Below, in pieces: positions 1 to 9,071 of a DNA stretch of 11,195 nucleotides. The notes beneath the pieces are model-generated. The model was not told the origin of the DNA, did not search any database, and was given only the letters and a program-made list of their open reading frames with translations. Location of the stretch: assembly GCA_020348765.1 (NCBI GenBank), contig CP070753.1:1062896-1074090 (forward strand), in the 5' to 3' direction. Source of the stretch: Burkholderiales bacterium. GTDB taxonomy: Bacteria; Pseudomonadota; Gammaproteobacteria; Burkholderiales; Burkholderiaceae_E. The position numbers were made by a program, and so were the translations under genes. Numbering within the stretch: the stretch's first letter is position 1; every line of letters starts with the position of its first letter.

Positions 1-420
1 ATTTCGACCTTCGCCCGCCCGGCGCGCCGGGAGGAACTGGGCACGCTGATCCAGTTCGTCATGGACGGCTGTGCCACACATGGTCTTGACGCGCAGACGC
101 TTTCGGACCTGCGGCTCGCGGTCGAGGAGGCCTGCACCAACCTGATCGAGCATGCCTACCCGGCGGACGCACCGGGTCCGATCGAACTGACCGTCAGCGC
201 TGATGACGATCGGGTCGTCGTAGAGATCCGGGACCAGGCGCCGCCGTTCGACCCGGCCGGGCTGTCGCCGCCGGACCTCGGGGCAGACTGGCAGGACCGG
301 CCGGTCGGCGGCCTGGGCTGGCATCTGATCCGCAGTGTGATGGACGAAGTGCGCTACGTGTCGGACGCAGCCGGCAACCGGCTGACGCTGGTGAAGAGAC
401 GCCCGCCGAGCCGGGCATAA
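1..420 (+). CDS. RsbW/SpoIIAB-like anti-sigma factor serine kinase (5' end outside window)
   Basis: GHKL-fold ATPase of the anti-sigma/serine-kinase type. In this family such proteins bind a sigma factor or another target and phosphorylate a STAS antagonist. The frame is open to the left edge, and the 20 codons before the first ATG (61) encode the usual N-terminal helix (FARPARREELGTLIQFV), so the true start lies just upstream; 139 residues are visible. Visible motifs, numbered from the window edge: N-box EEACTNLIEHAY (42-53, with Asn47), G1 region RDQAPPFDP (77-85), and G2 GGLGWHLIRSVMDEVRY (103-119). The G1 box has DQA where DxG is usual, and the G2 box has Trp where Leu is common; both are mild departures. 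Length fits the stand-alone family. It ends 184 bp before the STAS gene, its expected substrate. The target sigma factor is not visible here. Confidence 0.9.
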   Translation: MSTFARPARREELGTLIQFVMDGCATHGLDAQTLSDLRLAVEEACTNLIEHAYPADAPGPIELTVSADDDRVVVEIRDQAPPFDPAGLSPPDLGADWQDRPVGGLGWHLIRSVMDEVRYVSDAAGNRLTLVKRRPPSRA

Positions 421-434
421 TTTGCGCACCGCGC

Positions 435-572
435 TCGACATGACTCGCGCACCGGGCACCAAATGACTCGCGCAAGGCGCACCATGTGACTCGCGCAAGG
501 CGCACCATGTGACTCGCGCAAGGCGCACCATGTGACTCGCGCAAGGCGCACCATGTGACTCGCGCAAGGCGC
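435..572. repeat. 23-bp tandem repeat array, six copies
   Basis: Six head-to-tail 23-bp units fill most of the gap between the anti-sigma kinase and STAS genes. Copies at 481-503, 504-526, 527-549 and 550-572 are identical. The copy at 458-480 differs at two bases, and the one at 435-457 is degenerate. Every perfect unit contains ACCATG followed by TGACTCGCGCAAGGCGC. There are no spacers between units, so it is not a CRISPR. On the + strand each unit has ATG directly followed by TGA, so all + frames are closed; the - strand of the unit has no stop in any frame. Each unit holds GCGC-AAG-GCGC, a short possible hairpin. Function unknown: a copy-variable spacer, a protein-binding array or an RNA element are all possible. 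Confidence 0.93.
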
Positions 573-574
573 TC

Positions 575-606
575 GGGGGACAGCAACGATGGGGGACAGC
601 AACGAT
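575..606 (+). repeat. 16-bp tandem duplication carrying RBS and start codon
   Basis: GGGGGACAGCAACGAT occurs twice in direct succession (575-590 and 591-606). Each copy carries a purine-rich Shine-Dalgarno-like GGGGGA and runs into an ATG (589 and 605). The second ATG starts the STAS gene, with GGGGGA at 591-596 and an 8-nt spacer. The first ATG is in another frame because 16 is not a multiple of three. This duplication decides the start of the STAS gene and doubles its initiation region. Confidence 0.9.
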
Positions 607-943
607 GGAAATCCGCACCCGTAATCTCGCCGATGCGGTCGTGCTCGAGATCGCAGGCAGCGTCGACGGGCTGACCGCGGAGACCCTGCAAGGGGCGTTC
701 GCCGACCAGCTGCAGTCCGGCCACACGATGCTGGTCGCCGACCTGGGGGGCGTCGACTACACGAGCAGCGCCGGGCTGCGCGTGCTTCTGGCCGCGATGA
801 AGGACCTGCGCCAGCGCGGTGGCGATCTGCGGCTCGCGGCGGTTCAGCCGGGCGTCATGAGGGTCCTCGAGCTGAGCGGCTTCACCAGCATCCTGAAGAT
901 CCTGCCCGACGCCGAAGCGGCCGCGGCGAGCTTCGGTGGCTGA
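605..943 (+). CDS. STAS-domain anti-anti-sigma factor (RsbV/SpoIIAA/RssC-like)
   Basis: Single STAS domain of 112 residues, the normal length for anti-sigma factor antagonists. In this family the unphosphorylated protein binds the anti-sigma kinase and frees its target; phosphorylation on a conserved Ser by the kinase switches it off, and a PP2C phosphatase restores it. The signature DYTSSAGLRVLL spans residues 51-62; Ser55, two residues before the Gly as in RsbV, is the likely phosphosite, with Ser54 next to it. The start at 605 is supported by GGGGGA at 591-596. Upstream is the cognate-type kinase gene, downstream the first patatin gene, whose possible GTG start (936) overlaps this stop. 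The phosphatase that would reactivate it is probably the receiver-PP2C protein encoded at 2800-4026. Cytoplasmic. Family assignment is firm; the partners are inferred from proximity. Confidence 0.95.
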   Translation: MEIRTRNLADAVVLEIAGSVDGLTAETLQGAFADQLQSGHTMLVADLGGVDYTSSAGLRVLLAAMKDLRQRGGDLRLAAVQPGVMRVLELSGFTSILKILPDAEAAAASFGG

Positions 944-962
944 AGGCACGCGGGCCGGCGCG

Positions 963-1844
963 ATGAACGAGAACATGCGCAAGGAGCCGCCACGGCGCAA
1001 GCGGGTCGGGCTGGTGATCGGAGCCGGCAGCGTCAAGTGCGCCGCCGCAGTGGGCGCGCAGAAGGCGCTGGCACGTGCCGGCATCGACATCGACCTGGTC
1101 GTCGGCTGCAGCGCCGGGGCGATCTATGCTGCGCTGATCGCCGCCGGCCTGGACGCGGAGACCATCGGCGCAATGACCCGGCGCGTGTGGACCCGCGAGC
1201 TCACCAGTCCGCGCGACCGGCGTGCGCTGCTGAGCGTGATGATGCCGAGGCTGTTCGGCTTCGGCGCCGAATTCGGGCTGCGCAGCGATCGGCTGATCAT
1301 GCAGCGGCTCAACGAGGTCTTCGGCGACATGGCATTCGAGACGATGAAGATCCCGCTCTTCATCACGGCGACCGACTTCGAGAACGGCGAGCTGGTCTGC
1401 GCCTCTTCGGGCAGCATCGTGGACGCGATGCGCGCCAGCCTCGCGGTGCCGTTCGTGTTCAAGCCGCACCGGGTGCAGGGCCGGCTGTGCCTGGACGGGT
1501 ATCTGTCCGATCCGATGCCGGTCGGGGTCGCGATCCGCGAGGGCGCCGACGTCATCATCGCGCTGGGTTTCGAGAGCCCGTACCAGGAGCACATCTCTTC
1601 GGCGGCACGGTTCGCGTTCCAGGTCGCGAGCGTGATGACCAACAACCTGCGGCGCGCGTCCTATGCATTCCACTCGATGGCACACCATGACGAGGTGATC
1701 TCGGTCGTGCCTCAGTTCAAGCAGCGCATCCGCATGTTCGACACGGCGAAGATCGAGTACATCATCGAGGAAGGCGAGCGCGCGACCGAGGAACAGATGC
1801 CGTACGTGCGCCGCCTGCTGGACGCCACCGCGCAGGGCAACTGA
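963..1844 (+). CDS. Patatin-like phospholipase, RssA/NTE type (first of two)
   Basis: Patatin-like Ser-Asp hydrolase; family members act as lipid acyl hydrolases. From the ATG at 963 it is 293 residues. Motifs: glycine-rich oxyanion-hole loop GAGSVK (20-25), nucleophile elbow GCSAG with Ser50 (48-52), and the dyad Asp178 in LDGYLSDPMPV. Both catalytic residues are present. The oxyanion loop reads K-C where R-G is typical, and the Asp-Gly is followed by Tyr instead of Gly/Ala. No signal peptide or membrane segment is evident, so it is probably cytoplasmic. A GTG at 936, overlapping the STAS stop, would add nine residues. Neither start has a good Shine-Dalgarno; the ATG was preferred. It lies directly behind the STAS gene, so co-transcription is likely. 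E. coli RssA is a patatin-like protein of similar size encoded beside the receiver-PP2C protein RssB; orthology is not claimed. Confidence 0.9.
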   Translation: MNENMRKEPPRRKRVGLVIGAGSVKCAAAVGAQKALARAGIDIDLVVGCSAGAIYAALIAAGLDAETIGAMTRRVWTRELTSPRDRRALLSVMMPRLFGFGAEFGLRSDRLIMQRLNEVFGDMAFETMKIPLFITATDFENGELVCASSGSIVDAMRASLAVPFVFKPHRVQGRLCLDGYLSDPMPVGVAIREGADVIIALGFESPYQEHISSAARFAFQVASVMTNNLRRASYAFHSMAHHDEVISVVPQFKQRIRMFDTAKIEYIIEEGERATEEQMPYVRRLLDATAQGN

Positions 1845-1855
1845 GGAGATGTCGA

Positions 1856-1894
1856 ACGTGCGCCGCCTCGCTGGACGCCGCCGCTTCGGGCAAC
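1856..1894 (+). repeat. Degenerate duplicate of the upstream patatin gene's 3' end
   Basis: The 85-bp gap between the two patatin genes holds a diverged copy of the last codons of the first gene. Bases 1856-1894 match 1804-1841 over about 38 positions with a handful of mismatches. Both start ACGTGCGCCGCCT and continue GCTGGACGCC, and an extra C in the second copy shifts its frame. Ignoring that base, the copy would read VRRLLDAAASGN beside the real VRRLLDATAQGN. It looks like a scar from unequal recombination or the end of a lost third paralogue. It is not translated in frame. Confidence 0.75.
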
Positions 1895-1929
1895 CCCCAA
1901 GGCCTTGATCGGGGACCCGCGAACTGCAC

Positions 1930-2778
1930 ATGCGACGACCCCGGGTGGCGCTGGTCATCGGCTCGGGCGGCCTCAGGTGCGCGGCCGCGCTCGGGCTGTG
2001 GCGGGTTCTCGCGCGCGAGGCGATACCGGTCGACCTGGTGGTCGGCTGTAGCGGCGGCGCCATCTACGGCGCGCTGATCGGGCTCGGGTGGTCGCCGGCC
2101 GATGCCGAACGCTACAACCGGCGCCTGTGGACCGGCATGTTCGCCCGTTACGACTGGCGCTCGATCGCCCGTGCCCTGCTCGCCCGCTGGCGGGCCTTCG
2201 ACCACGACTTCGGGATCGTCGACGACAGCCGGATCAACCAGGCGCTTGCCGAGCTGTTCGGCGACAAGCGGTTCGAAGACTGCCGCATCCCGACCTTCGT
2301 CGTGGCCACCGACTTCCTGAGCGGCGAGAAGGTCGTGCTGTCCGAAGGCAGGCTGCGCGAAGCGGTGCGTGCCAGCATCGCGATCCCGATCGCGCTCAGG
2401 CCCTGGACCATCGACGGGCGCGTGCTGCACGACGGCGGCATGTGCGACCCGCTGCCGGTCGACGTCGCGGTGCGTGAGCGCGGCGACATCATCGTCGCGA
2501 TGGGATTCCGCCAGGCGCTCGCCAAGGCGATCCGATCGCCGCTGGATCTCGTGATGCAGACCAGCGACATCACGACCGCACACCTGCTGCACGGCACCTA
2601 TGCCTTCTACAACCTGGCCCACCACGCGGAGGTCATACCGGTCCTGCCGGAATTCGACCGCGCGATCGGCCTGGGCGACGTGCACCTGATCGACGCGATC
2701 GTCGCCGAAGGCGAGCGCGCCACCGAGCGCGAACTCCCGTACCTGAAGCGGCTGCTCGAGCAGAGCGCGGCCGGATAG
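1930..2778 (+). CDS. Patatin-like phospholipase, RssA/NTE type (second of two)
   Basis: Paralogue of the preceding gene (282 residues), with the same architecture and shared phrases such as DLVVGCS, ATDF and EGERATE. Oxyanion loop GSGGLR (11-16), nucleophile elbow GCSGG with Ser41, and catalytic Asp168 in LHDGGMCDPLPV. This copy keeps the standard DGG, so its catalytic dyad looks more canonical than in the first copy. The Arg after the glycine loop is followed by Cys, not Gly, a feature shared by the pair. No signal peptide; cytoplasmic or peripheral membrane role likely. The ATG at 1930 was chosen because the protein opens directly with the first beta-strand (RPRVALVIGSGG); GGGGA at 1911-1915 is rather far for a Shine-Dalgarno. 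It ends 21 bp from the convergent phosphatase gene. The substrate cannot be read from sequence. Confidence 0.92.
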   Translation: MRRPRVALVIGSGGLRCAAALGLWRVLAREAIPVDLVVGCSGGAIYGALIGLGWSPADAERYNRRLWTGMFARYDWRSIARALLARWRAFDHDFGIVDDSRINQALAELFGDKRFEDCRIPTFVVATDFLSGEKVVLSEGRLREAVRASIAIPIALRPWTIDGRVLHDGGMCDPLPVDVAVRERGDIIVAMGFRQALAKAIRSPLDLVMQTSDITTAHLLHGTYAFYNLAHHAEVIPVLPEFDRAIGLGDVHLIDAIVAEGERATERELPYLKRLLEQSAAG

Positions 2779-2786
2779 CTCGCCGC

Positions 2787-2817
2787 TCGCCGGACGGCTC
2801 TACGATCGGGCCGGCGA
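2787..2817. terminator. Possible hairpin between convergent genes
   Basis: TCGCCGG (2787-2793) and CCGGCGA (2811-2817) form a perfect 7-bp GC-rich stem around a 17-nt loop, spanning the 21-bp gap between the second patatin gene and the end of the phosphatase gene. There is no T-tract on either strand, and such inverted repeats are common in G+C-rich DNA, so this is only a weak terminator candidate. Confidence 0.25.
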
Positions 2818-4026
2818 CCAGCGTTGAACCAGCGCGGTCAGGTCGTCTTCGAGCGGCGCGTCTTCGCCGACGGCCTCACGCACCCGGGCCACCAGCGCCT
2901 TCAGCAGTTCGCCGCCCGACAGCTGGCCGAACCCGCTCAGGTCGTCGAGCAGGCACTGTTCCGAGTACTGGCCGGCCGGTCCCGCGGCCTCGGTGATGCC
3001 GTCGGTGTACACGAACAAACCGTCGCCGGCCGCAAGCTGCAGCCGCTGCGTCGGGTAGTCCGTGTCCGACATGGCCCCCAGGGGCAAACGGCCCTCGAAC
3101 TCGAGCGGCCGGATCGCACCGGTCGATTCCAGGTGCAGCGGCGGCAGGTGCCCGGCATTGGCGAACTCGAGCGCGCCCGAGGCCAGGTCCAGCCTGCCCG
3201 CGACCAGGGTCGTGAACATCGATGTCTCGTTCGCCTCGCACAGCGCACGGTTCGCTGCGCTCAGCACCGCCCCGGGATCGCCCTGACCGGCGGCTTCGGC
3301 CCGAGCCACCACCGAACGCAGCGTGCTCCAGGTGCGCGCCATGAAGAGCGCCGCTGCGGCTGCCTTGCCCGAGACGTCGCCGACGACGAACCAGAGCGCA
3401 TTGCCGTCGGTGACGAAGAAATCGCACAGGTCGCCACCGACATGCCGGGCCGGGTGCAGGCAGGCATGCACGGTGACCGGCAGGTCCGGGGCCTCCAGGT
3501 CGGGCGGCACCATGCTCAGCTGCAGCGCCCGGGCCGCCATCAATTCACGATCGAGTTGCTGCAGCTGCGCCCGCGTCGTTTCCCGTACCGTGTCGCGCAA
3601 CCGCTTCTTCTCGAGGCTTGCGCCGACTCGGGCGCGCAACAGCGTCGCGTTGACCGGCTTGGTCAGGTAGTCCTCGGCTCCGAGCTCGATGCACTGGACC
3701 ACGCGTTCGAGCTCGGACAGCGCCGACACCATGATGACCGGGAGCTCGGCCAGTTGGCCGCCTTCGCGCAGCGCCTGCAGCACTGCGATGCCGTCCATGC
3801 CGGGCATCATGACGTCGAGCAGCACCAGATCGAACGGTCGCTGCGCGATCAGCTCGAGCGCCTCGGGCCCGGACGCTGCCGTCGTGACATCCGGGTAACC
3901 GAGCACGCCGAGCCGCGCGGTCAGCATGTCGCGGTTGTCCTCGATGTCGTCGACGACGAGCAACGCGGGCTCGTGCGCGGCACCCTGTATCCGGGCGGGT
4001 TCGGGAATCGACATGCTCGCGAGCAT
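2800..4026 (-). CDS. Receiver-PP2C (SpoIIE/RsbU/RssB-type) serine phosphatase response regulator
   Basis: Two-domain regulator, 408 residues from the ATG at 4026. Receiver at about 20-135: acidic pair Asp26/Asp27, phosphoacceptor Asp71 in LLDVMMPGMDG, Ser101, and Lys123 in TKP. A charged coiled-coil-like linker follows (about 136-165). The C-terminal PP2C/SpoIIE domain has HVGGDLCDFF (Asp199), GDVSGKAAAAALFM (Asp217), NAGH (290-293), YTDGITEA (Asp342) and EDDLTALVQRW (Asp394/395). All metal-binding Asp positions are present, so it should be an active phosphatase, unlike E. coli RssB. In this family, phosphorylation of the receiver controls dephosphorylation of a STAS antagonist, here most likely the product of 605-943. 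An alternative ATG at 4014 lies four codons in; neither start has a clear Shine-Dalgarno. An ATG at 4239 was rejected because it runs into the divergent kinase gene. The kinases at 4133-8709 are candidate phosphodonors. Confidence 0.93.
   Translation of the reverse strand: MLASMSIPEPARIQGAAHEPALLVVDDIEDNRDMLTARLGVLGYPDVTTAASGPEALELIAQRPFDLVLLDVMMPGMDGIAVLQALREGGQLAELPVIMVSALSELERVVQCIELGAEDYLTKPVNATLLRARVGASLEKKRLRDTVRETTRAQLQQLDRELMAARALQLSMVPPDLEAPDLPVTVHACLHPARHVGGDLCDFFVTDGNALWFVVGDVSGKAAAAALFMARTWSTLRSVVARAEAAGQGDPGAVLSAANRALCEANETSMFTTLVAGRLDLASGALEFANAGHLPPLHLESTGAIRPLEFEGRLPLGAMSDTDYPTQRLQLAAGDGLFVYTDGITEAAGPAGQYSEQCLLDDLSGFGQLSGGELLKALVARVREAVGEDAPLEDDLTALVQRWSPARS
4013..4026. other. 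Perfect 14-bp palindrome at the phosphatase start
   Basis: ATGCTCGCGAGCAT reads the same on both strands. On the - strand it contains the first candidate start of the receiver-phosphatase gene (4026) and abuts the second (4014). It could be an operator half-site pair or an mRNA hairpin at the start codon, or chance. Confidence 0.45.
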
Positions 4027-4036
4027 AGCAGCGCGC

Positions 4037-4101
4037 CGGCCCGGTCGACACGGCCCGGTCGACACGGCCCGGTTGACACGGCCCATTTGACACGATTGAC
4101 A
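4037..4101. repeat. Decaying 14-bp tandem repeat in divergent intergenic region
   Basis: Units of CGGCCCGGTCGACA stand head to tail: 4037-4050 and 4051-4064 are identical, 4065-4078 has TTGACA in place of TCGACA, 4079-4092 reads CGGCCCATTTGACA, and 4093-4101 is a partial CGATTGACA. Copies degrade steadily toward the kinase gene. The array fills about 65 of the 106 bp between the divergent phosphatase and kinase genes. Three copies carry TTGACA, the sigma-70 -35 consensus. Confidence 0.9.
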
Positions 4102-4125
4102 CTGCGCCGAGCCGCACCCTAGAGT
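4096..4125 (+). promoter_or_regulatory. Predicted sigma-70 promoter of the kinase operon
   Basis: TTGACA (4096-4101), a perfect -35, is followed after 18 bp by TAGAGT (4120-4125), which matches four of six bases of the -10 consensus. A start site about seven bases later falls at 4132-4133, the A of the kinase ATG. The -35 is the last copy of the 14-bp repeat. Prediction only; two more TTGACA boxes lie upstream at 4073 and 4087. Confidence 0.55.
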
Positions 4126-4132
4126 CACGCGC

Positions 4133-6054
<1,922 letters not shown>

Positions 6055-6058
<4 letters not shown>

Positions 6059-8709
6059 CCAAGCGCACGATTCATCCGATCCTTCGGCTCGACTATGTCG
6101 TTCGCCTGCTCGGCGCTCCGCTCGGCGCCCTCCTCGTCGCGGCATCGCGCTGGAACGAGCCCAACCCACCGCTGCTCTGGGTCCTGCTGGCGGTCTACGC
6201 GCTGGTGTGGCCGCATGTCGCGTACTTCACCGCCCGCAGCCGGCCCGACTCCAGGGCCGCCGAGCATGTCAATCTGCTGATCGACTGCACGCTGTTCGGG
6301 ATCGCCACCGCACTGGTGTCGTTCCGGCCCTTGCCCTCGACGCTGCTGGTCACCGGCATCCTGACCAGCACGGCCAGCGTGGGCGGCTGGCAGCTGTTCG
6401 CGCGTGGAACACTGGCGTTGCTCCTGGCAGCCCTGACCACCGGGTGGCTGGTCACCGAGTTTCGCGCCACGCTCGAGACCTCCCTGCTGGCGACGGGCAT
6501 CGCGGTCATCGGGATCTTCCTGTACCAGCTGCTGCTCGCGATCCAGACCTACTACCAGGCGAGGCGCTTCGTCAGCAGTCGACGCCAGGTCGAGGCGCAG
6601 GCCGAGCAGATCCGGCGCCAGAATGCCGAGCTCGACGAGGCACTGCAGACCCAGACTGCGACCAGCGAAGCACTGCGGCTGATCAACCGGGTCACCGTGG
6701 TCGACGTCGACGCGGTGCTCGAGAACCTGGTCTCGAGCGCAGTGCGCGTGTGCGGCGCCGACCAGTGCGTGCTTTACCTGTTCGATGGCGAGGTGCTGCG
6801 AATGGCCGCCGTGCACGGCGGAGACGAGAGCTTTCGCGCGCGCCTGAAGGCTCTGGCGATCGAGCCGGGGCACGGCTCGGCCGCAGCACGTTGCGCGCTC
6901 GGGCGCCGCCCGGTGCACGTCGAGGACATCCTCGCCGACCCCGAGTACGAGGCCGGCTGGCAGCAGTCCGGAGACGGGTTTCGCACCGTGCTGTGCGTGC
7001 AGATGCTGCAGGGCGATGCGCTGGTCGGCATCATTGCGGTCGTGCGCCAGGTGCCGCGGGCATTCACCGAGCGGCAGATCGACGTGCTGGCCCTGTTCGC
7101 AGACCAGGCGGTGATCGCGCTCGAGAAGGCGCGTCTGTTCCGCGAGCTGCAGCGCGCCAGCGAGCACAAGTCCCAGTTCCTGGCCAACATGAGCCACGAG
7201 CTGCGCACACCGCTGAACGCGATCATCGGTTTCTCCGAGATGCTGCTCGAGTCCGCTCAGAGCCGTGGTGCCAACGACCAGATCCGCCCGCTCGAGCGCG
7301 TGCTGCGTGCCGCGCACCACCTGCTGGCACTGATCAGCGACATCCTGGACCTTTCGCGAATCGAAGCCGGCAAGATGGAGCTGCACGTCGAAGCGGTCCC
7401 GCTCGGGCCGCTGATCGCAGACGTGGTCGCGACCGCGCAGCCGCTGGCCGAAAAGAACGGCAGCCACATCGTGCTCGAGTCCTCGGAGGACGTCGGCGCG
7501 ATCCAGGCCGACGCGATGCGCCTGAAGCAGGTGCTGCTCAACCTGATCAGCAACGCGTGCAAGTTCACCGAGCGCGGCACCGTCACGCTGCGCGTGAGCC
7601 GCGCACCGGACGCCGACGGAACCGAGTGCGTGCAATTCGCGATCCGGGACACCGGAATCGGCATGAGCCCCGAGCAGCTCTCGCGCCTGTTCCAGGATTT
7701 CACCCAGGCCGACCAGTCGACCACGCGCAAGTACGGGGGCACCGGGCTCGGGCTGGCGATCAGCCGTCGCCTGTGCCGCATGATGGGCGGCGACATCGAG
7801 GTCACGTCGACCGTCGGCGAAGGCTCCACGTTCACGGTGACGATGCCGGTGGGCGGGGCCCTGCCGCAGGCCGAGTCGACCACGGCCGGCGCGCAAGCGG
7901 GGGCCGTCCCCGAGGCCGAATCCGCGACGACAGCCGGCAGCACGATCCTGGTCGTCGATGACGACCCAGCCGTGCGCGAGCTGCTCGAGCACCACCTGAC
8001 CCGCTCCGGCTACACGGTAGCCGTCGCTCGCAACGGGGTCGAGGCGATCGCGCGTGCGCGCGAGCTGCGCCCGGCCGCGATCACGCTCGAGGTGCTGATG
8101 CCGGACCTCGACGGATGGTCGGTGCTCGGCGCACTGAAGAGCGATCCGCAGACCGCTTCGACGCCGGTGATCCTGGTCAGCATCATCGAGGAAAAGAAGC
8201 GCGGCTATGCGCTGGGAGCCGCGGAGTATCTGGTCAAGCCGGCCGACCGCTCGCGGCTGCTCGAGGCCCTGCGCGGCCTCGGTGTGCATCCGGCCGGCCG
8301 CGTGCTCGTGATCGAGGACGACGATGACACCCGCGAGGTACAGCGCCAGGCGCTGGAGCATGCCGGCTGGACCGTGGACGAAGCCGCCGACGGCCGCGCC
8401 GGGCTCGATCGCCTCGCCGATGCGCGTCCGGATGCGATCGTGCTCGATCTGATGATGCCGGTGATGGACGGCTTCGAGTTCCTGGCCACCTTGCGCGCGA
8501 GCCCCGACTGGCGCGAGATTCCGGTATTGGTGTACACGGCCAGGGAGCTGACGCCGGACGATCAACGACGGCTGGCCGGTGAAGCCCAGGAGGTGCTGCG
8601 CAAGGCGGGCGACAACCGGGACCAGCTGATGCAGGAACTGGTCCGGTTGGTCGAAACCGCGACCGGCCGCCGCACGGATGGTCCCAGCTTGCAGGAACCG
8701 GGCCGATGA
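6055..8709 (+). CDS. Hybrid histidine kinase, MASE2-like-GAF-HisKA-HATPase-REC-REC
   Basis: 884-residue hybrid kinase and paralogue of the preceding gene. The membrane part (about 15-165) has the same MASE2-like phrases ([23 protein letters not shown]). A short coiled coil (about 172-200) precedes GAF (about 205-362). HisKA has His381 in [11 protein letters not shown]; the HATPase has [18 protein letters not shown] and GGTGLGLAI. Receiver 1 (about 630-742) keeps Asp635-637, Ser709 and Lys728, but its phosphoacceptor position is Glu679 ([12 protein letters not shown]). Receiver 2 (about 749-865) has a normal Asp798 in [11 protein letters not shown], Thr828 and Lys850, which is followed by Ala instead of Pro. 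The GTG at 6055 overlaps the upstream stop as GTGA, and its own stop overlaps the next start as ATGA, pointing to translational coupling. Phosphate probably goes to Asp798 or to a separate receiver; receiver 1 may be regulatory. Confidence 0.93.
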
Positions 8710-9071
8710 AGATCCTGTACGTCGAAGACAACGAGGACAATGTCGACATCCTCGAGATGCGGCTGACGCAGATCGGCCACGAGGTCCTGATCGCGGGCGA
8801 CGGCGAGGAAGGCATCGCGAAAGCGCAGACCGAGCACCCGGACCTGATCATCATGGACCTGAGCCTGCCGGTCGTCGACGGATGGGAAGCGACGCGACGC
8901 CTGAAGGCCATGCCCGAGACCCGGGACATACCGGTGATCGCCCTGTCGGCGCACGCGATGGCAGGCGACCGTGAGAAGGCGCTGGCAGCCGGCTGCGACG
9001 ACTATGACACGAAGCCGGTCGACTTCAGGCGCCTGCGCGGGAAGATCGAGGCGCTGGTGCCGGGGGGCTGA
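8706..9071 (+). CDS. Single-domain response regulator, DivK-like
   Basis: Stand-alone receiver domain of 121 residues with no output domain. Acidic pocket Glu7/Asp8, phosphoacceptor Asp51 in [13 protein letters not shown], Ser81 in ALSAHAM and Lys103 in TKPVD are all present, so it should be phosphorylatable. The sequence style ([31 protein letters not shown]) is that of DivK-like receivers, which act by protein-protein contact or as phosphate shuttles. The start overlaps the hybrid kinase stop by 4 nt (ATGA), so the two are surely co-translated and this is a likely phosphoacceptor of the kinases. It might relay to the divergent receiver-phosphatase or feed back on kinase activity; this is inference. 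The stop codon sits in the left arm of a large hairpin shared with convergent merR. Confidence 0.94.
   Translation: MKILYVEDNEDNVDILEMRLTQIGHEVLIAGDGEEGIAKAQTEHPDLIIMDLSLPVVDGWEATRRLKAMPETRDIPVIALSAHAMAGDREKALAAGCDDYDTKPVDFRRLRGKIEALVPGG

Noticed and set aside
435-572. CRISPR array
   Set aside because: Units abut without spacers and no cas gene is near; it is a simple tandem repeat.
354-602. Open - strand frames across the 23-bp array with an Arg/Cys/His-rich peptide repeat
   Set aside because: The unit has no stop on the - strand in any frame, so openness follows from the repeat itself; no RBS and no recognisable domain.
2824-4122. 432-residue open frame on the + strand
   Set aside because: Antisense to the receiver-phosphatase gene, which has clear domain motifs; the + translation has none.
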